This document shows, in pieces, positions 50,668 through 59,221 of a DNA stretch of 64,000 nucleotides. The notes beneath the pieces were generated by a model that searched no databases, was not told the origin of the DNA, and saw nothing but the letters and a program-made list of their open reading frames with translations. A program made the position numbers and the translations under genes. The stretch's first letter is position 1; every line of letters starts with the position of its first letter. Source of the DNA: Photobacterium arenosum (GTDB lineage Bacteria > Pseudomonadota > Gammaproteobacteria > Enterobacterales > Vibrionaceae). Location: NCBI RefSeq assembly GCF_014841115.1, contig NZ_JACYTP010000016.1, positions 1 to 64,000 of the forward strand, written 5' to 3'.

Positions 50668-50691
50668 AAGCCGGCAAGCGCCGGCTTTTTT
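50668..50691 (+). terminator. Terminator after yhhQ
   Basis: An 8-bp stem (50668-50675 with 50680-50687) and six Ts. Confidence 0.9.
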
Positions 50692-50719
50692 GTCGGCGGC
50701 ATCTGAGTTGGGGGCTGTG

Positions 50720-51163
50720 ATGAAAATACGTGAAGCCAGTCTGGCTGAGGCGGCCAGCGTGCTGGCCAGAATCAAAGAATTTGATCACCCTGAAACAGAG
50801 CACAGTCTGGCAACCAGAGTACGCGGACGTTGTCCTTTGATTCTGGTAGCGGAAAAAGAAGGAAAGCTGGTGGGCGTGAAAATTGGCTACAGCCTGTCGG
50901 AAACCTGTTATTACAGCTGGCTTGGTGGCGTGGTCGCCGAAGGTCGTCACAATGGGGTGGCTCAGGCTCTGATGAGCACTCAGGAAGCCTGGGTTAAAGA
51001 GCAGGGCTATCTGGAGCTGAGAGTCAAATCCCGTAACCGTTACCCTTCGATGCTGAGATTGTTGTTGAGAAACGGTTATCAGATAGAGCATATGGAGAAG
51101 AAAGACGGCATAGAGGATTATCGGCTGCATTTCGTGAAAAGTTGGGATAAACAGGGTAAATGA
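50720..51163 (+). CDS. GNAT-family N-acetyltransferase
   Basis: A 147-residue acetyltransferase of the GNAT fold: MKIREASLAEAASVLARI, ILVAEKEGKLVGVKIGY, the acetyl-CoA loop region GGVVAEGRHNGVAQALM and the late strand YLELRVKSRNRYPSMLRLLLRNGY. The substrate is unknown. The ATG at 50720 fits the fold start better than the earlier frame start at 50690, though the SD (GGGGG) is weak. Its stop overlaps a Fur-like box of the first RyhB gene. Confidence 0.87.
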   Translation: MKIREASLAEAASVLARIKEFDHPETEHSLATRVRGRCPLILVAEKEGKLVGVKIGYSLSETCYYSWLGGVVAEGRHNGVAQALMSTQEAWVKEQGYLELRVKSRNRYPSMLRLLLRNGYQIEHMEKKDGIEDYRLHFVKSWDKQGK

Positions 51164-51212
51164 AAATCATTCGCAAATAATGCTTGATCAATAAATGAGA
51201 ATGGTTATTATT
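51159..51212 (+). promoter_or_regulatory. Fur boxes and promoter of the first RyhB gene
   Basis: Proximal Fur box 51194-51212 matches AATGATAAT-n-ATTATCATT at 15 of 18 positions and covers the -10 (TATTAT 51206-51211); -35 is TTGATC 51184-51189, spacing 16. A weaker box (13 of 18) is at 51159-51177, 35 bp upstream of the proximal one and overlapping the GNAT stop codon. Confidence 0.8.
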
Positions 51213-51217
51213 AACTT

Positions 51218-51383
51218 GCTTTCAGCGAGAAACGAACAGCAAGGCGTTTCTGGTCTGTCAGCACGACATTGCTCACATTGCTTCCAGTGTACTTTAGCGA
51301 AGGCAGATATTGAGTGTAGGGCTGAATATGTTGTCGACTTTTGCTTAGCGGTGCTTGTTTTCAAGCACCGCTTTTTCTTTTTT
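51218..51383 (+). ncRNA. ryhB: RyhB-type small RNA, first copy
   Basis: The conserved pairing core of RyhB (GCACGACATTGCTCACATTG and CTTCCAGT, 51261-51288) is identical to E. coli. It starts about 7 bases after a Fur-covered -10 and ends at a perfect 11-bp stem (51347-51357 with 51362-51372) and a T-rich tail. At about 165 nt it is longer than E. coli RyhB (90 nt), as in vibrios. RyhB represses iron-using proteins when Fur is inactive, with Hfq. Confidence 0.93.
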
Positions 51384-51443
51384 GTCTGCCAGAGAATGGG
51401 TAAAGCAAGCAATAAACAGGCGAAGGTATTGAATTTATTAATG

Positions 51444-51497
51444 AATGAAAATTATTATCAATTAACGCTTGCAAAGGTAATGAGAATGGTTATTATT
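51444..51497 (+). promoter_or_regulatory. Fur boxes and promoter of the second RyhB gene
   Basis: Proximal Fur box 51479-51497 is identical to that of copy 1 and covers TATTAT 51491-51496; -35 TTGCAA 51469-51474, spacing 16. A distal box at 51444-51462 matches 16 of 18 positions. The distal-proximal offset is 35 bp, as in copy 1. Confidence 0.85.
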
Positions 51498-51502
51498 ACT
51501 TT

Positions 51503-51662
51503 GCACTCAGCGGGAAATAAGCAGTAACAGTTTCCGTATGAAGGCACGACATTGCTCACATTGCTTCCAGTAATACAGCTTGGTCAGGTTTTTGGTGTAG
51601 GGCTAAAAACAGTGACCACTTCTGCTGAGCGGCGCTTGTATAAAGCGCCGCTTTTTCTTTTT
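51503..51662 (+). ncRNA. ryhB: RyhB-type small RNA, second copy
   Basis: The 28-base core (51544-51571) is identical to copy 1 and E. coli. The 3' part shares TGTAGGGCT, ACTT-TGCT and the terminator stem (51628-51637 with 51643-51652) with copy 1, but the rest has diverged. Length is about 160 nt. Its terminator tail reaches the stop codon of the converging elbB gene. The repeat period is 285 bp. Confidence 0.93.
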
Positions 51663-52312
51663 CAGGCCATTTTAACCAGTTGCTGTACCAGCTTGTTGAT
51701 CCCGCTGGCAGCTTCTGAGATCGAGCCTGCCAGCATGTAAGCCGGAGTGCTTAACAGACAGCGTTCCTGATCCAGTACAAACTCATCGACAGGGCAGTCA
51801 ATATGATCGCCGCCCATGGCGCGAAATGCACTGGCTACCTCTTTTTCATGCCCTATGGTGCCTTTTGCGCCCTTGCCATAAATCTGGGGGATCAATACCG
51901 GGGCAATACACAGATAAGCGGCCGGTTTCTGCGCCCGGGCAAATTCCTGGCAGGCACGCTTGACCTCGGGGTGGATCTGGCAGGATGCACCTTTGATGGC
52001 GAAGTCTGACAGGTTTTTCGCTGCCCCAAAGCCGCCCGGCAGCAGCAGGGCATCGAAGTCACGAGCGCTTAATTCAGCCACATCCTGGATCTGACCCCGG
52101 GCAATGCGCGAAGCTTCGATCAGCACATTGCGTGTTTCATTCATCGGCTCGCCGGTAATATGGTTAATCACATGGTGCTGATCCACGTTCGGGGCAAAAC
52201 AGTGCCAGCTGGCACCGGCCTGCTCTATGGCATACAGCGCCAGCACAGCTTCATGGATCTCGCTGCCGTCAAAGACGCCGGAACCGCTTAATATCACTGC
52301 AACCTTTTTCAT
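51662..52312 (-). CDS. elbB: Glyoxalase ElbB (DJ-1/PfpI superfamily, enhancing lycopene synthesis protein 2)
   Basis: A 216-residue class I glutamine-amidotransferase-like protein: KKVAVILSGSGVFDGSEIHEAV, LLLPGGFGAAKNLSDFA and the Cys elbow AYLCIAPVLIP. E. coli ElbB is a weak glyoxalase of unclear role. The ATG at 52312 has AGGAGG; the open frame extends 13 codons further without similarity. It converges on the RyhB pair and is divergent from polA. Confidence 0.94.
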   Translation of the reverse strand: MKKVAVILSGSGVFDGSEIHEAVLALYAIEQAGASWHCFAPNVDQHHVINHITGEPMNETRNVLIEASRIARGQIQDVAELSARDFDALLLPGGFGAAKNLSDFAIKGASCQIHPEVKRACQEFARAQKPAAYLCIAPVLIPQIYGKGAKGTIGHEKEVASAFRAMGGDHIDCPVDEFVLDQERCLLSTPAYMLAGSISEAASGINKLVQQLVKMA

Positions 52313-52638
52313 CTTGGCCTCCTTTTTGTTCAACCTTGGGGAATTTGGCATCGCTTTGACCGATTACACCGCCATCTGATAACTTTTTCCACACTTGATG
52401 ATCTTTTCAGGATCAAGGGTTGTTTTTGGTTATATGTTTTAAGTATATGATTTTTAAATTATTTAAATCATCTTTCTCAGGTTATTCAAAAAAAGATCAT
52501 CAGGCTTATTCCAAAAACTCACAAACTTATCCACAGGTGGAGTGATCCAGGTAGGAAAAAACTTCTGTTAACACTCGGCACATCTCATGGCATCCTAAGA
52601 CCCTGATCCTTTTATCTTCCAGATACAGACAATCCATT
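52313..52638. promoter_or_regulatory. AT-rich elbB-polA spacer with two consensus DnaA boxes
   Basis: TTTTCCACA at 52385-52393 and TTATCCACA at 52527-52535 both fit the DnaA box TTWTNCACA exactly. The stretch between is very AT-rich and the spacer holds at least five GATC sites. DnaA stimulation of polA transcription has been reported in E. coli, so a promoter role is the simplest reading. No gene is seen. Confidence 0.6.
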
Positions 52639-55425
52639 ATGGCAACTATTCCAGAAAATCCACTGATCCTGATCGATGGTTCCTCGTATCTTTATCGCGC
52701 TTATCATGCCTCGCCCAATTTCACTAACTCAGATGGTGAACCAACCGGTGCTGTGTATGGCGTGGTAAATATGTTGCGTAGCATGCTGCGTCAATTTGCG
52801 ACGGAACACATTGCTGTTGTCTTTGATGCCAAAGGCAAGACCTTCCGCGATGAGCTATATCCCGAGTATAAAGCGCATCGCCCGCCTATGCCGGATGATT
52901 TGCGTGCGCAGATAGAACCCTTGCACGCCATTATTAAAGCCATGGGTCTGCCACTGATATGCGAACCCGGGGTAGAGGCTGATGATGTCATCGGCACGCT
53001 GGCTTGTCAGGCTTCCCAGGCCGGGATGCCTGTGCTGATCAGCACAGGTGATAAAGACATGGCGCAGCTGGTGGATGAGAACGTTACCCTGATCAACACC
53101 ATGACGGGTGTGGTGATGGATCCTGACGGGGTACGGGAAAAGTTTGGTATCGGTCCGGAACTGATCATTGATTATCTGGCCCTGATGGGAGACAAGGTCG
53201 ACAACATTCCCGGTGTGCCTGGCGTGGGTGACAAGACAGCAACGGCCCTGCTGACCGGGATTGGCGGCCTGAAAGATCTGTATGACAACCTGGATGCCAT
53301 TGCGGCGCTGGGCTTTCGCGGCTCTAAAACCATGGCCAAGAAACTGGAAGAGAACCGCGAAGCGGCTTTGATGTCGTATGAGCTGGCAACCATCAAGCTG
53401 GATGTAGAACTCGAATTCGGTCCGCATGAGCTGCAAAAAGGCACCCCGGATATCGATGAGCTGACCCGGCTGTTCGGCAAACTGCAATTTCGTCGCTGGC
53501 TGGCAGAAATGCTTGACGGCAGCGATGGCCGCATTATTGCTGATGGCGCAGCCACCATTGCGACACAAGACAGTGAGCCGGCACAACCTGCAGCGCCAGC
53601 CCCTGTGATTGATCGTAGCGGTTATGAAGTGGTGCTGGATGAGGCCCGCTTTAGCGAGTGGCTGGCGATACTCAAGCAGTCTGATGTCTTTGCTTTTGAT
53701 ACCGAAACGGACAACTTAGATTACATGGTCGCTAATCTGGTCGGGCTGTCTTTTGCGGCGGAAGAAGGCAAAGCGGCTTATGTACCTGTGGCCCATGATT
53801 ATCTGGATGCGCCGTCGCAGCTGGACCGCGACTGGGTGATCGCCCAGTTGAAACCTTTGCTGGAAGACCCGGAGCAGGCCAAAGTAGGCCAGAACCTGAA
53901 ATATGACGCCAGCGTCCTGGCGCGTTATGGGGTTGCCATGCAGGGCATACGCTTCGACACCATGCTGGAGTCGTATGTGTACAACAGCGTGGTGGGCCGC
54001 CATGATATGGACAGCCTGTCTCTGCGTTATCTGGAACACAAAACCATCAGTTTCGAAGACATTGCCGGCAAAGGTAAGAAACAGCTGACTTTCAACCAGA
54101 TCGATCTGGAGCAGGCCGGCCCTTATGCGGCGGAAGATGCGGATATCACCCTGCGTCTGCACAACCTGCTGATCGGCAAGCTCGATGCGGATCCTAAACT
54201 GAAAAGCGTACTGGAAGACATCGAAATGCCGCTGGTGCCAGTACTGTCTCGCATGGAGCGCACTGGTGTGCTGCTCGATGCCGGTAAGCTGACCGCGCAG
54301 TCGCAGGAAATTGCGGTGCGGTTAGATGAGATCCAGGCGAAAGCCTACGAAGTGGCTGGTGAGGAGTTTAACCTCAGCTCGCCAAAACAGCTGCAGGCGA
54401 TTCTGTTTGAGAAAATGGGCTTGCCTGTGGTCAAGAAAACCCCTTCCGGTACCCCATCGACCAATGAAGAAGTGCTGCAGGAGCTGGCGTTGGATTACCC
54501 GCTGCCTAAGCTGCTGCTGGAACATCGCGGGCTGGCGAAACTCAAATCGACCTACACTGACAAACTGCCGCGCATGATTAACCCGGCCACCAAACGGGTA
54601 CATACGTCATACCATCAAGCCGTTGCGGCCACGGGACGTCTGTCGTCGACCGATCCGAATCTGCAGAACATTCCTATCCGCAACGAAGAAGGCCGCCGGA
54701 TCCGCCAAGCCTTTACAGCACCGGAAGGCTACAAGATTCTGGCGGTCGACTACTCTCAGATTGAACTGAGGATCATGGCCCATCTGTCCGGCGACAAGGC
54801 GCTGCTCGATGCCTTCCGTCACGGCAAAGATATCCACGCCGCGACTGCGGCCGAGATCCTCGGCCTGCCGATTGAAGAGGTCACCAGCGAACAGCGCCGG
54901 CGTGCCAAAGCCATCAACTTTGGTTTGATTTACGGCATGAGTGCCTTTGGTCTGGCAAAACAGCTGGGGATGGGCCGGAACGAGGCGCAGCAATACATGA
55001 ATGTGTATTTTGAGCGCTACCCGGGTGTGCTGGAATATATGGAAAGCACCCGTACCCAGGCCAGCGAGCAAGGGTATGTCGAAACTCTGTTTGGCCGTCG
55101 TCTCTATCTGCCGGACATTAAATCGCGCAATGCCATTCGCCGCAAAGCGGCGGAGCGGGCGGCGATCAATGCCCCGATGCAGGGCACGGCGGCGGATATC
55201 ATCAAACGTGCCATGGTGGCCGTCGATAACTGGATTCAGACACAAGACAGCGAGCGTGTCCGTTTGTTGATGCAGGTACACGATGAGCTGGTGTTTGAAG
55301 TGAAAGAATCTGAGCTGGAGAGTGTGGCGAAATCGGTGTGCGAGCTGATGGAAGCCGCTGCCGAGCTGGATGTGCCACTTATCGCGGATGCAGGCAGCGG
55401 TGACAACTGGGATCAGGCGCATTAA
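52639..55425 (+). CDS. polA: DNA polymerase I PolA
   Basis: A 928-residue enzyme with all three domains: 5' nuclease (1 to about 290, with [12 protein letters not shown] and GDKDMAQLV), 3'-5' exonuclease (about 320-520, active-site [10 protein letters not shown] at about 354) and polymerase ([12 protein letters not shown] at about 703, VHDELVFEV at about 880). The exonuclease acidic residues are kept, so proofreading should work. Followed by a terminator and Spot 42, as in E. coli. Confidence 0.98.
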   Translation: MATIPENPLILIDGSSYLYRAYHASPNFTNSDGEPTGAVYGVVNMLRSMLRQFATEHIAVVFDAKGKTFRDELYPEYKAHRPPMPDDLRAQIEPLHAIIKAMGLPLICEPGVEADDVIGTLACQASQAGMPVLISTGDKDMAQLVDENVTLINTMTGVVMDPDGVREKFGIGPELIIDYLALMGDKVDNIPGVPGVGDKTATALLTGIGGLKDLYDNLDAIAALGFRGSKTMAKKLEENREAALMSYELATIKLDVELEFGPHELQKGTPDIDELTRLFGKLQFRRWLAEMLDGSDGRIIADGAATIATQDSEPAQPAAPAPVIDRSGYEVVLDEARFSEWLAILKQSDVFAFDTETDNLDYMVANLVGLSFAAEEGKAAYVPVAHDYLDAPSQLDRDWVIAQLKPLLEDPEQAKVGQNLKYDASVLARYGVAMQGIRFDTMLESYVYNSVVGRHDMDSLSLRYLEHKTISFEDIAGKGKKQLTFNQIDLEQAGPYAAEDADITLRLHNLLIGKLDADPKLKSVLEDIEMPLVPVLSRMERTGVLLDAGKLTAQSQEIAVRLDEIQAKAYEVAGEEFNLSSPKQLQAILFEKMGLPVVKKTPSGTPSTNEEVLQELALDYPLPKLLLEHRGLAKLKSTYTDKLPRMINPATKRVHTSYHQAVAATGRLSSTDPNLQNIPIRNEEGRRIRQAFTAPEGYKILAVDYSQIELRIMAHLSGDKALLDAFRHGKDIHAATAAEILGLPIEEVTSEQRRRAKAINFGLIYGMSAFGLAKQLGMGRNEAQQYMNVYFERYPGVLEYMESTRTQASEQGYVETLFGRRLYLPDIKSRNAIRRKAAERAAINAPMQGTAADIIKRAMVAVDNWIQTQDSERVRLLMQVHDELVFEVKESELESVAKSVCELMEAAAELDVPLIADAGSGDNWDQAH

Positions 55426-55466
55426 TCCTCCTCAGCGTGAACCGTGAAACATGTAATAAAATCGTC

Positions 55467-55494
55467 AAAAACCGGCCAGCAGGCCGGTTTTTTT
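55467..55494 (+). terminator. Terminator after polA
   Basis: An 11-bp perfect stem (55467-55477 with 55482-55492), AGCA loop and a T run. Confidence 0.92.
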
Positions 55495-55605
55495 CAATCT
55501 GAGTCAGGGTTTATCAAATTTTTGTATAATTTAATTACGTCTCATATGAAAAAAAACTACGAAAAGGGCTTTTTTTCTCTGCACACTTGATATACAGTTA
55601 TCGGC

Positions 55606-55710
55606 GTAGGGTACAGAGGTAAGATGTTCTATCTTTCAGACCTTTTGTTTCACGTTATTGGATTTGGCTTTTTTTAGCCGCCCTGGTCATTTGGCCAGGG
55701 CGTTTTTATT
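55606..55710 (+). ncRNA. spf: Spot 42 small RNA
   Basis: The 5' region GTAGGGTACAGAGGTAAGAT and the following block are nearly identical to E. coli Spot 42, and the end is a perfect 8-bp stem (55679-55686 with 55695-55702) plus GTTTTTATTT. TACAGT at 55593-55598 is the likely -10. Spot 42 is an Hfq-dependent regulator of catabolic genes, repressed by cAMP-CRP in E. coli. The location after polA is conserved. Confidence 0.95.
55624..55677 (+). CDS. SpfP-like micropeptide encoded inside Spot 42
   Basis: ATG at 55624 to TAG at 55675-55677 reads MFYLSDLLFHVIGFGFF, 17 residues. E. coli Spot 42 encodes the 15-residue SpfP (MFYLSDLLLHVIGFG), reported to act with CRP. Here the UGA that ends the E. 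coli peptide is replaced and two Phe are added before UAG. AGAGGTAAG precedes the ATG. Confidence 0.65.
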   Translation: MFYLSDLLFHVIGFGFF

Positions 55711-55950
55711 TGTGGCCGGCCCAATCATTATCCGTTTTCATCTCCCGACTGTTGCTCATTCTCTCCCGCATAAGCTATCCCTCTACTGGCAGTATTTGCT
55801 GATACTTTACGCATCTTTGCCCGGAATCGCGGCTAATCTGGCTCCTCAGCCCGGTGTCACTGATGTTGTGGTTTCTCTGCCGGATGACCCGATGGATAAT
55901 AATTAGAGTAATTACTTTAATTATGTTAATGAGGCGTTTATAATGAAGCC

Positions 55951-56041
55951 TGCTTCTTGTTCATATTTGTCGGACTGAGTGAATACATTGCCAGCCGACC
56001 TATCCATGATCCGGCCACCCGTTTTTGGGTGGCTTTTTTTT
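55951..56041 (+). ncRNA. Candidate small RNA downstream of Spot 42
   Basis: A consensus -10 (TATAAT 55939-55944) is followed about 70 bases later by a strong terminator (GCCACCC 56014-56020, GGGTGGC 56027-56033, eight Ts). The transcript would be about 90 nt. A vibrio sRNA downstream of spf (VSsrna24 in Aliivibrio salmonicida) has been described as far as I recall; homology has not been checked. The -35 is weak. Confidence 0.5.
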
Positions 56042-56423
56042 GTCATTTTGCCATGTTTCTGTAATTTAGTTCCAAATTGAGCGGTTCAGGTAAATCAGGG
56101 GATGACTTAATTTGCAGAATGAAACAATTGGCTGAGCTTTTGGCCTGAGTCGGGCAAAAGTGCATGTTATGTCAGAGGGGAGCTATGGAAAATCAGGAAT
56201 CAGAGGGGAACAAACGCCCAGATTTCGTATAAAAAACTTGCGTTGGCTGGTTAAATCATTAATCCTTTCTGAACAAATATAAAAACCTCCTATTTCTCTC
56301 CCGTTGCCCCATCGTTCCGGTGGGGACATTTTTATCTGGCGTTCGTCAATGGTCTGACCGGTGCGAAAGTGAGAAAAATGGCGGGTTGATGCCTGATCGG
56401 GCGATCAGGCATATTGATAGAGG
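56042..56423. other. Spacer with GGA cluster, short ORF and a further terminator
   Basis: Between the sRNA candidate and yihA lies a stretch with five GGA motifs (56098-56212), a 15-codon frame (56185-56232, MENQESEGNKRPDFV) with an AGGGGAG upstream, and a plus-strand stem CCCCATC/GGTGGGG (about 56307-56325) followed by ACATTTTTAT. These may be parts of one small transcript. Nothing here matches a known gene. Confidence 0.4.
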
Positions 56424-57098
56424 TTATTCTGCGTCCGGCTCCATACCGTCCTGTTCAATATTCTCTGCCTCCAGCAAGGCCTGCTGACGGGCCAGTTCCG
56501 GGGCAAACCAGATATCGAGTTTGCGGCGGACCTGATCAACACCTATGCCTTTCAGAGCAGAAAAATTCTCGACTTCCACATCGCCACCAAAGGCCAGCGC
56601 GGCTTCGCGAATTTTCAGCAACTGCGCTTTACGGGCACCGCTTTTGAGTTTGTCCGCTTTGGTCAGCAGGACCAGTACCGGCAAATGGCTTTCCACTGCC
56701 CAGTAAATCATTTGCTGGTCGAGATCTTTCATCGGATGGCGGATATCCATTAACACCACCAGTCCCTGCAGGCATTCGCGTTTTTGCAGGTATTCACCCA
56801 GTGCGGCCTGCCATTTCTTCTTCATCTCAAGCGGCACCTGAGCATAACCATAGCCTGGCAGGTCAATCAGGTTACAGCCGGTTCTGACTTCAAACATGTT
56901 GATCAACTGGGTACGACCTGGGGTCTTTGAGGTACGTGCCAGGCCTTTCTGATCAGTCAGACGATTTAAAGCACTTGATTTACCAGCATTAGATCGGCCA
57001 GCAAATGCAATCTCAACGCCTTTATCCAAAGGAAGGTGGCGGATGTCCGGAGCACTGGTAATAAAATGGGTTTGTCTGTAGTTGAGAGGGGAATTCAC
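56424..57098 (-). CDS. engB: Ribosome biogenesis GTPase YihA/EngB
   Basis: A 224-residue GTPase needed for cell division and large-subunit assembly. P-loop [12 protein letters not shown], switch [10 protein letters not shown]3 DLPGYGYA, G4 TKADK. The GTG at 57098 has GGAG 7 bases upstream and gives (M)[18 protein letters not shown] as in E. coli; the longer open frame lacks similarity. It is divergent from cytochrome c4. Confidence 0.96.
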   Translation of the reverse strand: MNSPLNYRQTHFITSAPDIRHLPLDKGVEIAFAGRSNAGKSSALNRLTDQKGLARTSKTPGRTQLINMFEVRTGCNLIDLPGYGYAQVPLEMKKKWQAALGEYLQKRECLQGLVVLMDIRHPMKDLDQQMIYWAVESHLPVLVLLTKADKLKSGARKAQLLKIREAALAFGGDVEVENFSALKGIGVDQVRRKLDIWFAPELARQQALLEAENIEQDGMEPDAE

Positions 57099-57256
57099 TG
57101 TTAACTCCGTCAAGTCTTCTGGTCGTCGACTAATTACTTTTATGCGAAAGTGTGTAAAATGTACCACTAACCCTGCTTGGTTAGTGGTGCATTGTATACC
57201 ATGTTGCTAAGCAATACTTGTGGTACTGGAAGCTCAATAATTATAAACGGAATGTC

Positions 57257-57874
57257 ATGAAGAAATTAGCATTGATATTTACACTTCTTGCCAGTTGCAC
57301 AAGCTGGGCCCAGGGAGATGTTGAAGCTGGAAAAGCAAAAGCAGCGACATGTGCAGCATGCCATGGCGCTGATGGAAAAGGTATCACAGGACAATACCCC
57401 AACCTTGCGGGTCAGCACCCACGTTATCTGGAGAAGCAGCTGAAGGAATTCAAGCTGGCGATGACGACTGGTGGTGAACAAGGGCGTAATGATCCTGTGA
57501 TGGGCGGCATGGCGATGCCATTGTCTGAACAAGACATGGCGGATCTGGCGGCTTACTTCAATTCCCTGCCTGCGATTGAAGGCACTACCACTGAGAGCTC
57601 GATCGAAATCGGTCAGCAGCTTTATCGTGTGGGTGATGCCGACCGTGGAATTGCGGCCTGTACGGCGTGCCACGGTCCGCGGGGTAATGGCACCAGCCTG
57701 TCTGGTTTCCCGGATATTTCCGGACAGCCTGCGGAATACATCAAGAAACAGTTGACCATGTTCCGCGAAGGCCAGCGCAGCAATGATATGAACGCTATGA
57801 TGCGTTCAGTTGCAGCGAAACTGAGTGATAAGGAAATCGACGCCTTGTCACAGTACGTTGGCGGTCTTCACTGA
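57257..57874 (+). CDS. Dihaem cytochrome c4
   Basis: A 205-residue periplasmic protein with signal peptide MKKLALIFTLLASCTSWA and two haem-binding motifs: CAACH (residues 32-36) and CTACH (about 135). Each half ends with a conserved Met for the sixth ligand. Cytochrome c4 passes electrons to terminal oxidases of the cbb3 type. The ATG at 57257 gives the signal peptide directly. A terminator follows. Confidence 0.95.
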   Translation: MKKLALIFTLLASCTSWAQGDVEAGKAKAATCAACHGADGKGITGQYPNLAGQHPRYLEKQLKEFKLAMTTGGEQGRNDPVMGGMAMPLSEQDMADLAAYFNSLPAIEGTTTESSIEIGQQLYRVGDADRGIAACTACHGPRGNGTSLSGFPDISGQPAEYIKKQLTMFREGQRSNDMNAMMRSVAAKLSDKEIDALSQYVGGLH

Positions 57875-57909
57875 TCACACACTCAGTATCGCAAGCTTCG
57901 CAGTGTAAT

Positions 57910-57934
57910 AAAGGCAGCTCAGGCTGCCTTTTTT
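57910..57934 (+). terminator. Terminator after cytochrome c4
   Basis: An 8-bp stem (57911-57918 with 57923-57930), TCAG loop and six Ts. Confidence 0.9.
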
Positions 57935-58040
57935 ACTGGCTGGGATTCACCGCGCTGTCCGTTTCTCAATCGGCGCAGGTCTGCTATCATACGCGGCTTG
58001 ATTTTGACCGCGCCGGAAATCCTGGCTCAAGGAGATGCTG

Positions 58041-58685
58041 ATGACGGTTTGTACCTTATGCGACAGCGCAACCATTCAGGTTTATCATCAAGATAATCGG
58101 CGGGCCTATTTTCAATGCCGGGCCTGCAGTCTGGTGTTTGCGGACCCGGCCTCGCATCTGACACCTGAGCAGGAAAAAGCGGTCTACGATCAGCATGAAA
58201 ACCATGTTGAAGATGAAGGGTATCGCCGCTTCCTCAGCCGGCTGGCCGCACCGCTTAGTGCGCGTTTGCCGCCAGGGCCGCTGGATGGCCTGGATTTCGG
58301 CTGCGGGCCTGGACCTGCTCTGGCAAGCATGCTTCGTGAGCAGGGACATCAGGTTGCTGTTTATGACCCCTATTTTGCCCCGGATACCGGTGCGCTGGCA
58401 TCTCAGTATGACTTTGTCACCTGTACCGAGGCGATTGAACATTTTTATACCCCGGCCCGTGAATGGCAGTTGCTGCTGTCATTGGTCAAGCCGGGCGGCT
58501 GGCTGGGATTGATGACTAAGCTGGCAACCGATGCCGAGGCATTTAGCCGCTGGCATTACAAGAATGATCCCACCCACGTCAGCTTTTTCAGCCAAGAGAC
58601 GTTCCGTTATCTGGCACAGCGAGATGGGCTGACGGTGGAATTTATTGGTAACGATGTAATTATGCTGAGGAAAAATCAGTCATGA
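58041..58685 (+). CDS. Class I SAM-dependent methyltransferase with N-terminal zinc-ribbon-like motif
   Basis: A 214-residue protein. The N-terminus has C-x2-C ... C-x2-C (TVCTLC and FQCRACSLVF), then a Rossmann methyltransferase core with LDFGCGPGPALASML and the acidic YDPYF. This is the Methyltransf_23 type; the substrate is unknown. AAGGAG lies 6 bases before the ATG at 58041, so that ATG is preferred to 58035. It overlaps yihI by 4 bp, so the two are co-translated. Confidence 0.88.
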   Translation: MTVCTLCDSATIQVYHQDNRRAYFQCRACSLVFADPASHLTPEQEKAVYDQHENHVEDEGYRRFLSRLAAPLSARLPPGPLDGLDFGCGPGPALASMLREQGHQVAVYDPYFAPDTGALASQYDFVTCTEAIEHFYTPAREWQLLLSLVKPGGWLGLMTKLATDAEAFSRWHYKNDPTHVSFFSQETFRYLAQRDGLTVEFIGNDVIMLRKNQS

Positions 58686-59218
58686 CCCGTAAGAAAAGAG
58701 GCCGTAAACCTGGCTCTGAAGGCCCGGCGCAGTTCGTAGAAAAGAGTGTCAGCCAGCAAGACCTGGATGGCCGTGCCCGTCAGAAAGCCCGTAAGCGTAA
58801 AGGCTTGAAAGCGGGCAGCCGCCACTCAGATGCTGATGCTCAGAATGCGCATCGTCAGGGGCAGGCGAAAGATCCTCGCCACGGCAGTAAAAAACCTGTG
58901 CCACTGATTGTTGAGCCAAAAGCCACCAAGCAGGCGCGCCGCATGAGTGCCGAGCAGGAACTGGCAATGCTGGAGAATGATCCGCAGCTGATGGCACTGT
59001 TGGACCGTCTCGATGCCGGCGAAAAACTGGGTGCCGGCCTGCAGAAGCAGGTTGACCAGAAACTGGACCGTATTGAGCAGCTGATGAAACAGCTGGGTCT
59101 GTACGAAGAAGAACAGGATGAAGCCGAGGATCAAATCGCCGCCGGGGATGCCCGCAGCGAAGAAGATCTGCTCGATGATTTTGAAAATACCCGTTGGGAC
59201 GATTTCGATAAGGAGTAA
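58682..59218 (+). CDS. yihI: Der GTPase-activating protein YihI
   Basis: A 178-residue very basic N-terminal (MTRKKRGRKPG, KARKRKGLKAG) and acidic C-terminal protein; E. coli YihI stimulates the ribosome-assembly GTPase Der. The central NDPQLMALLDRLDAGEKL helix is the conserved part. It overlaps the methyltransferase gene and ends 3 bases before the DUF2489 gene. Confidence 0.94.
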   Translation: MTRKKRGRKPGSEGPAQFVEKSVSQQDLDGRARQKARKRKGLKAGSRHSDADAQNAHRQGQAKDPRHGSKKPVPLIVEPKATKQARRMSAEQELAMLENDPQLMALLDRLDAGEKLGAGLQKQVDQKLDRIEQLMKQLGLYEEEQDEAEDQIAAGDARSEEDLLDDFENTRWDDFDKE

Positions 59219-59221
59219 GCC

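Noticed and set aside
52352-52638. Replication origin (oriC or ori2) in the polA spacer
   Set aside because: Only two DnaA boxes, no array of initiator repeats and no rctB, parAB, mnmG or dnaA nearby; a polA promoter role is simpler.
55658-55906. 82-codon frame starting inside Spot 42
   Set aside because: It begins in the RNA gene and crosses its terminator; composition is not protein-like and there is no SD.
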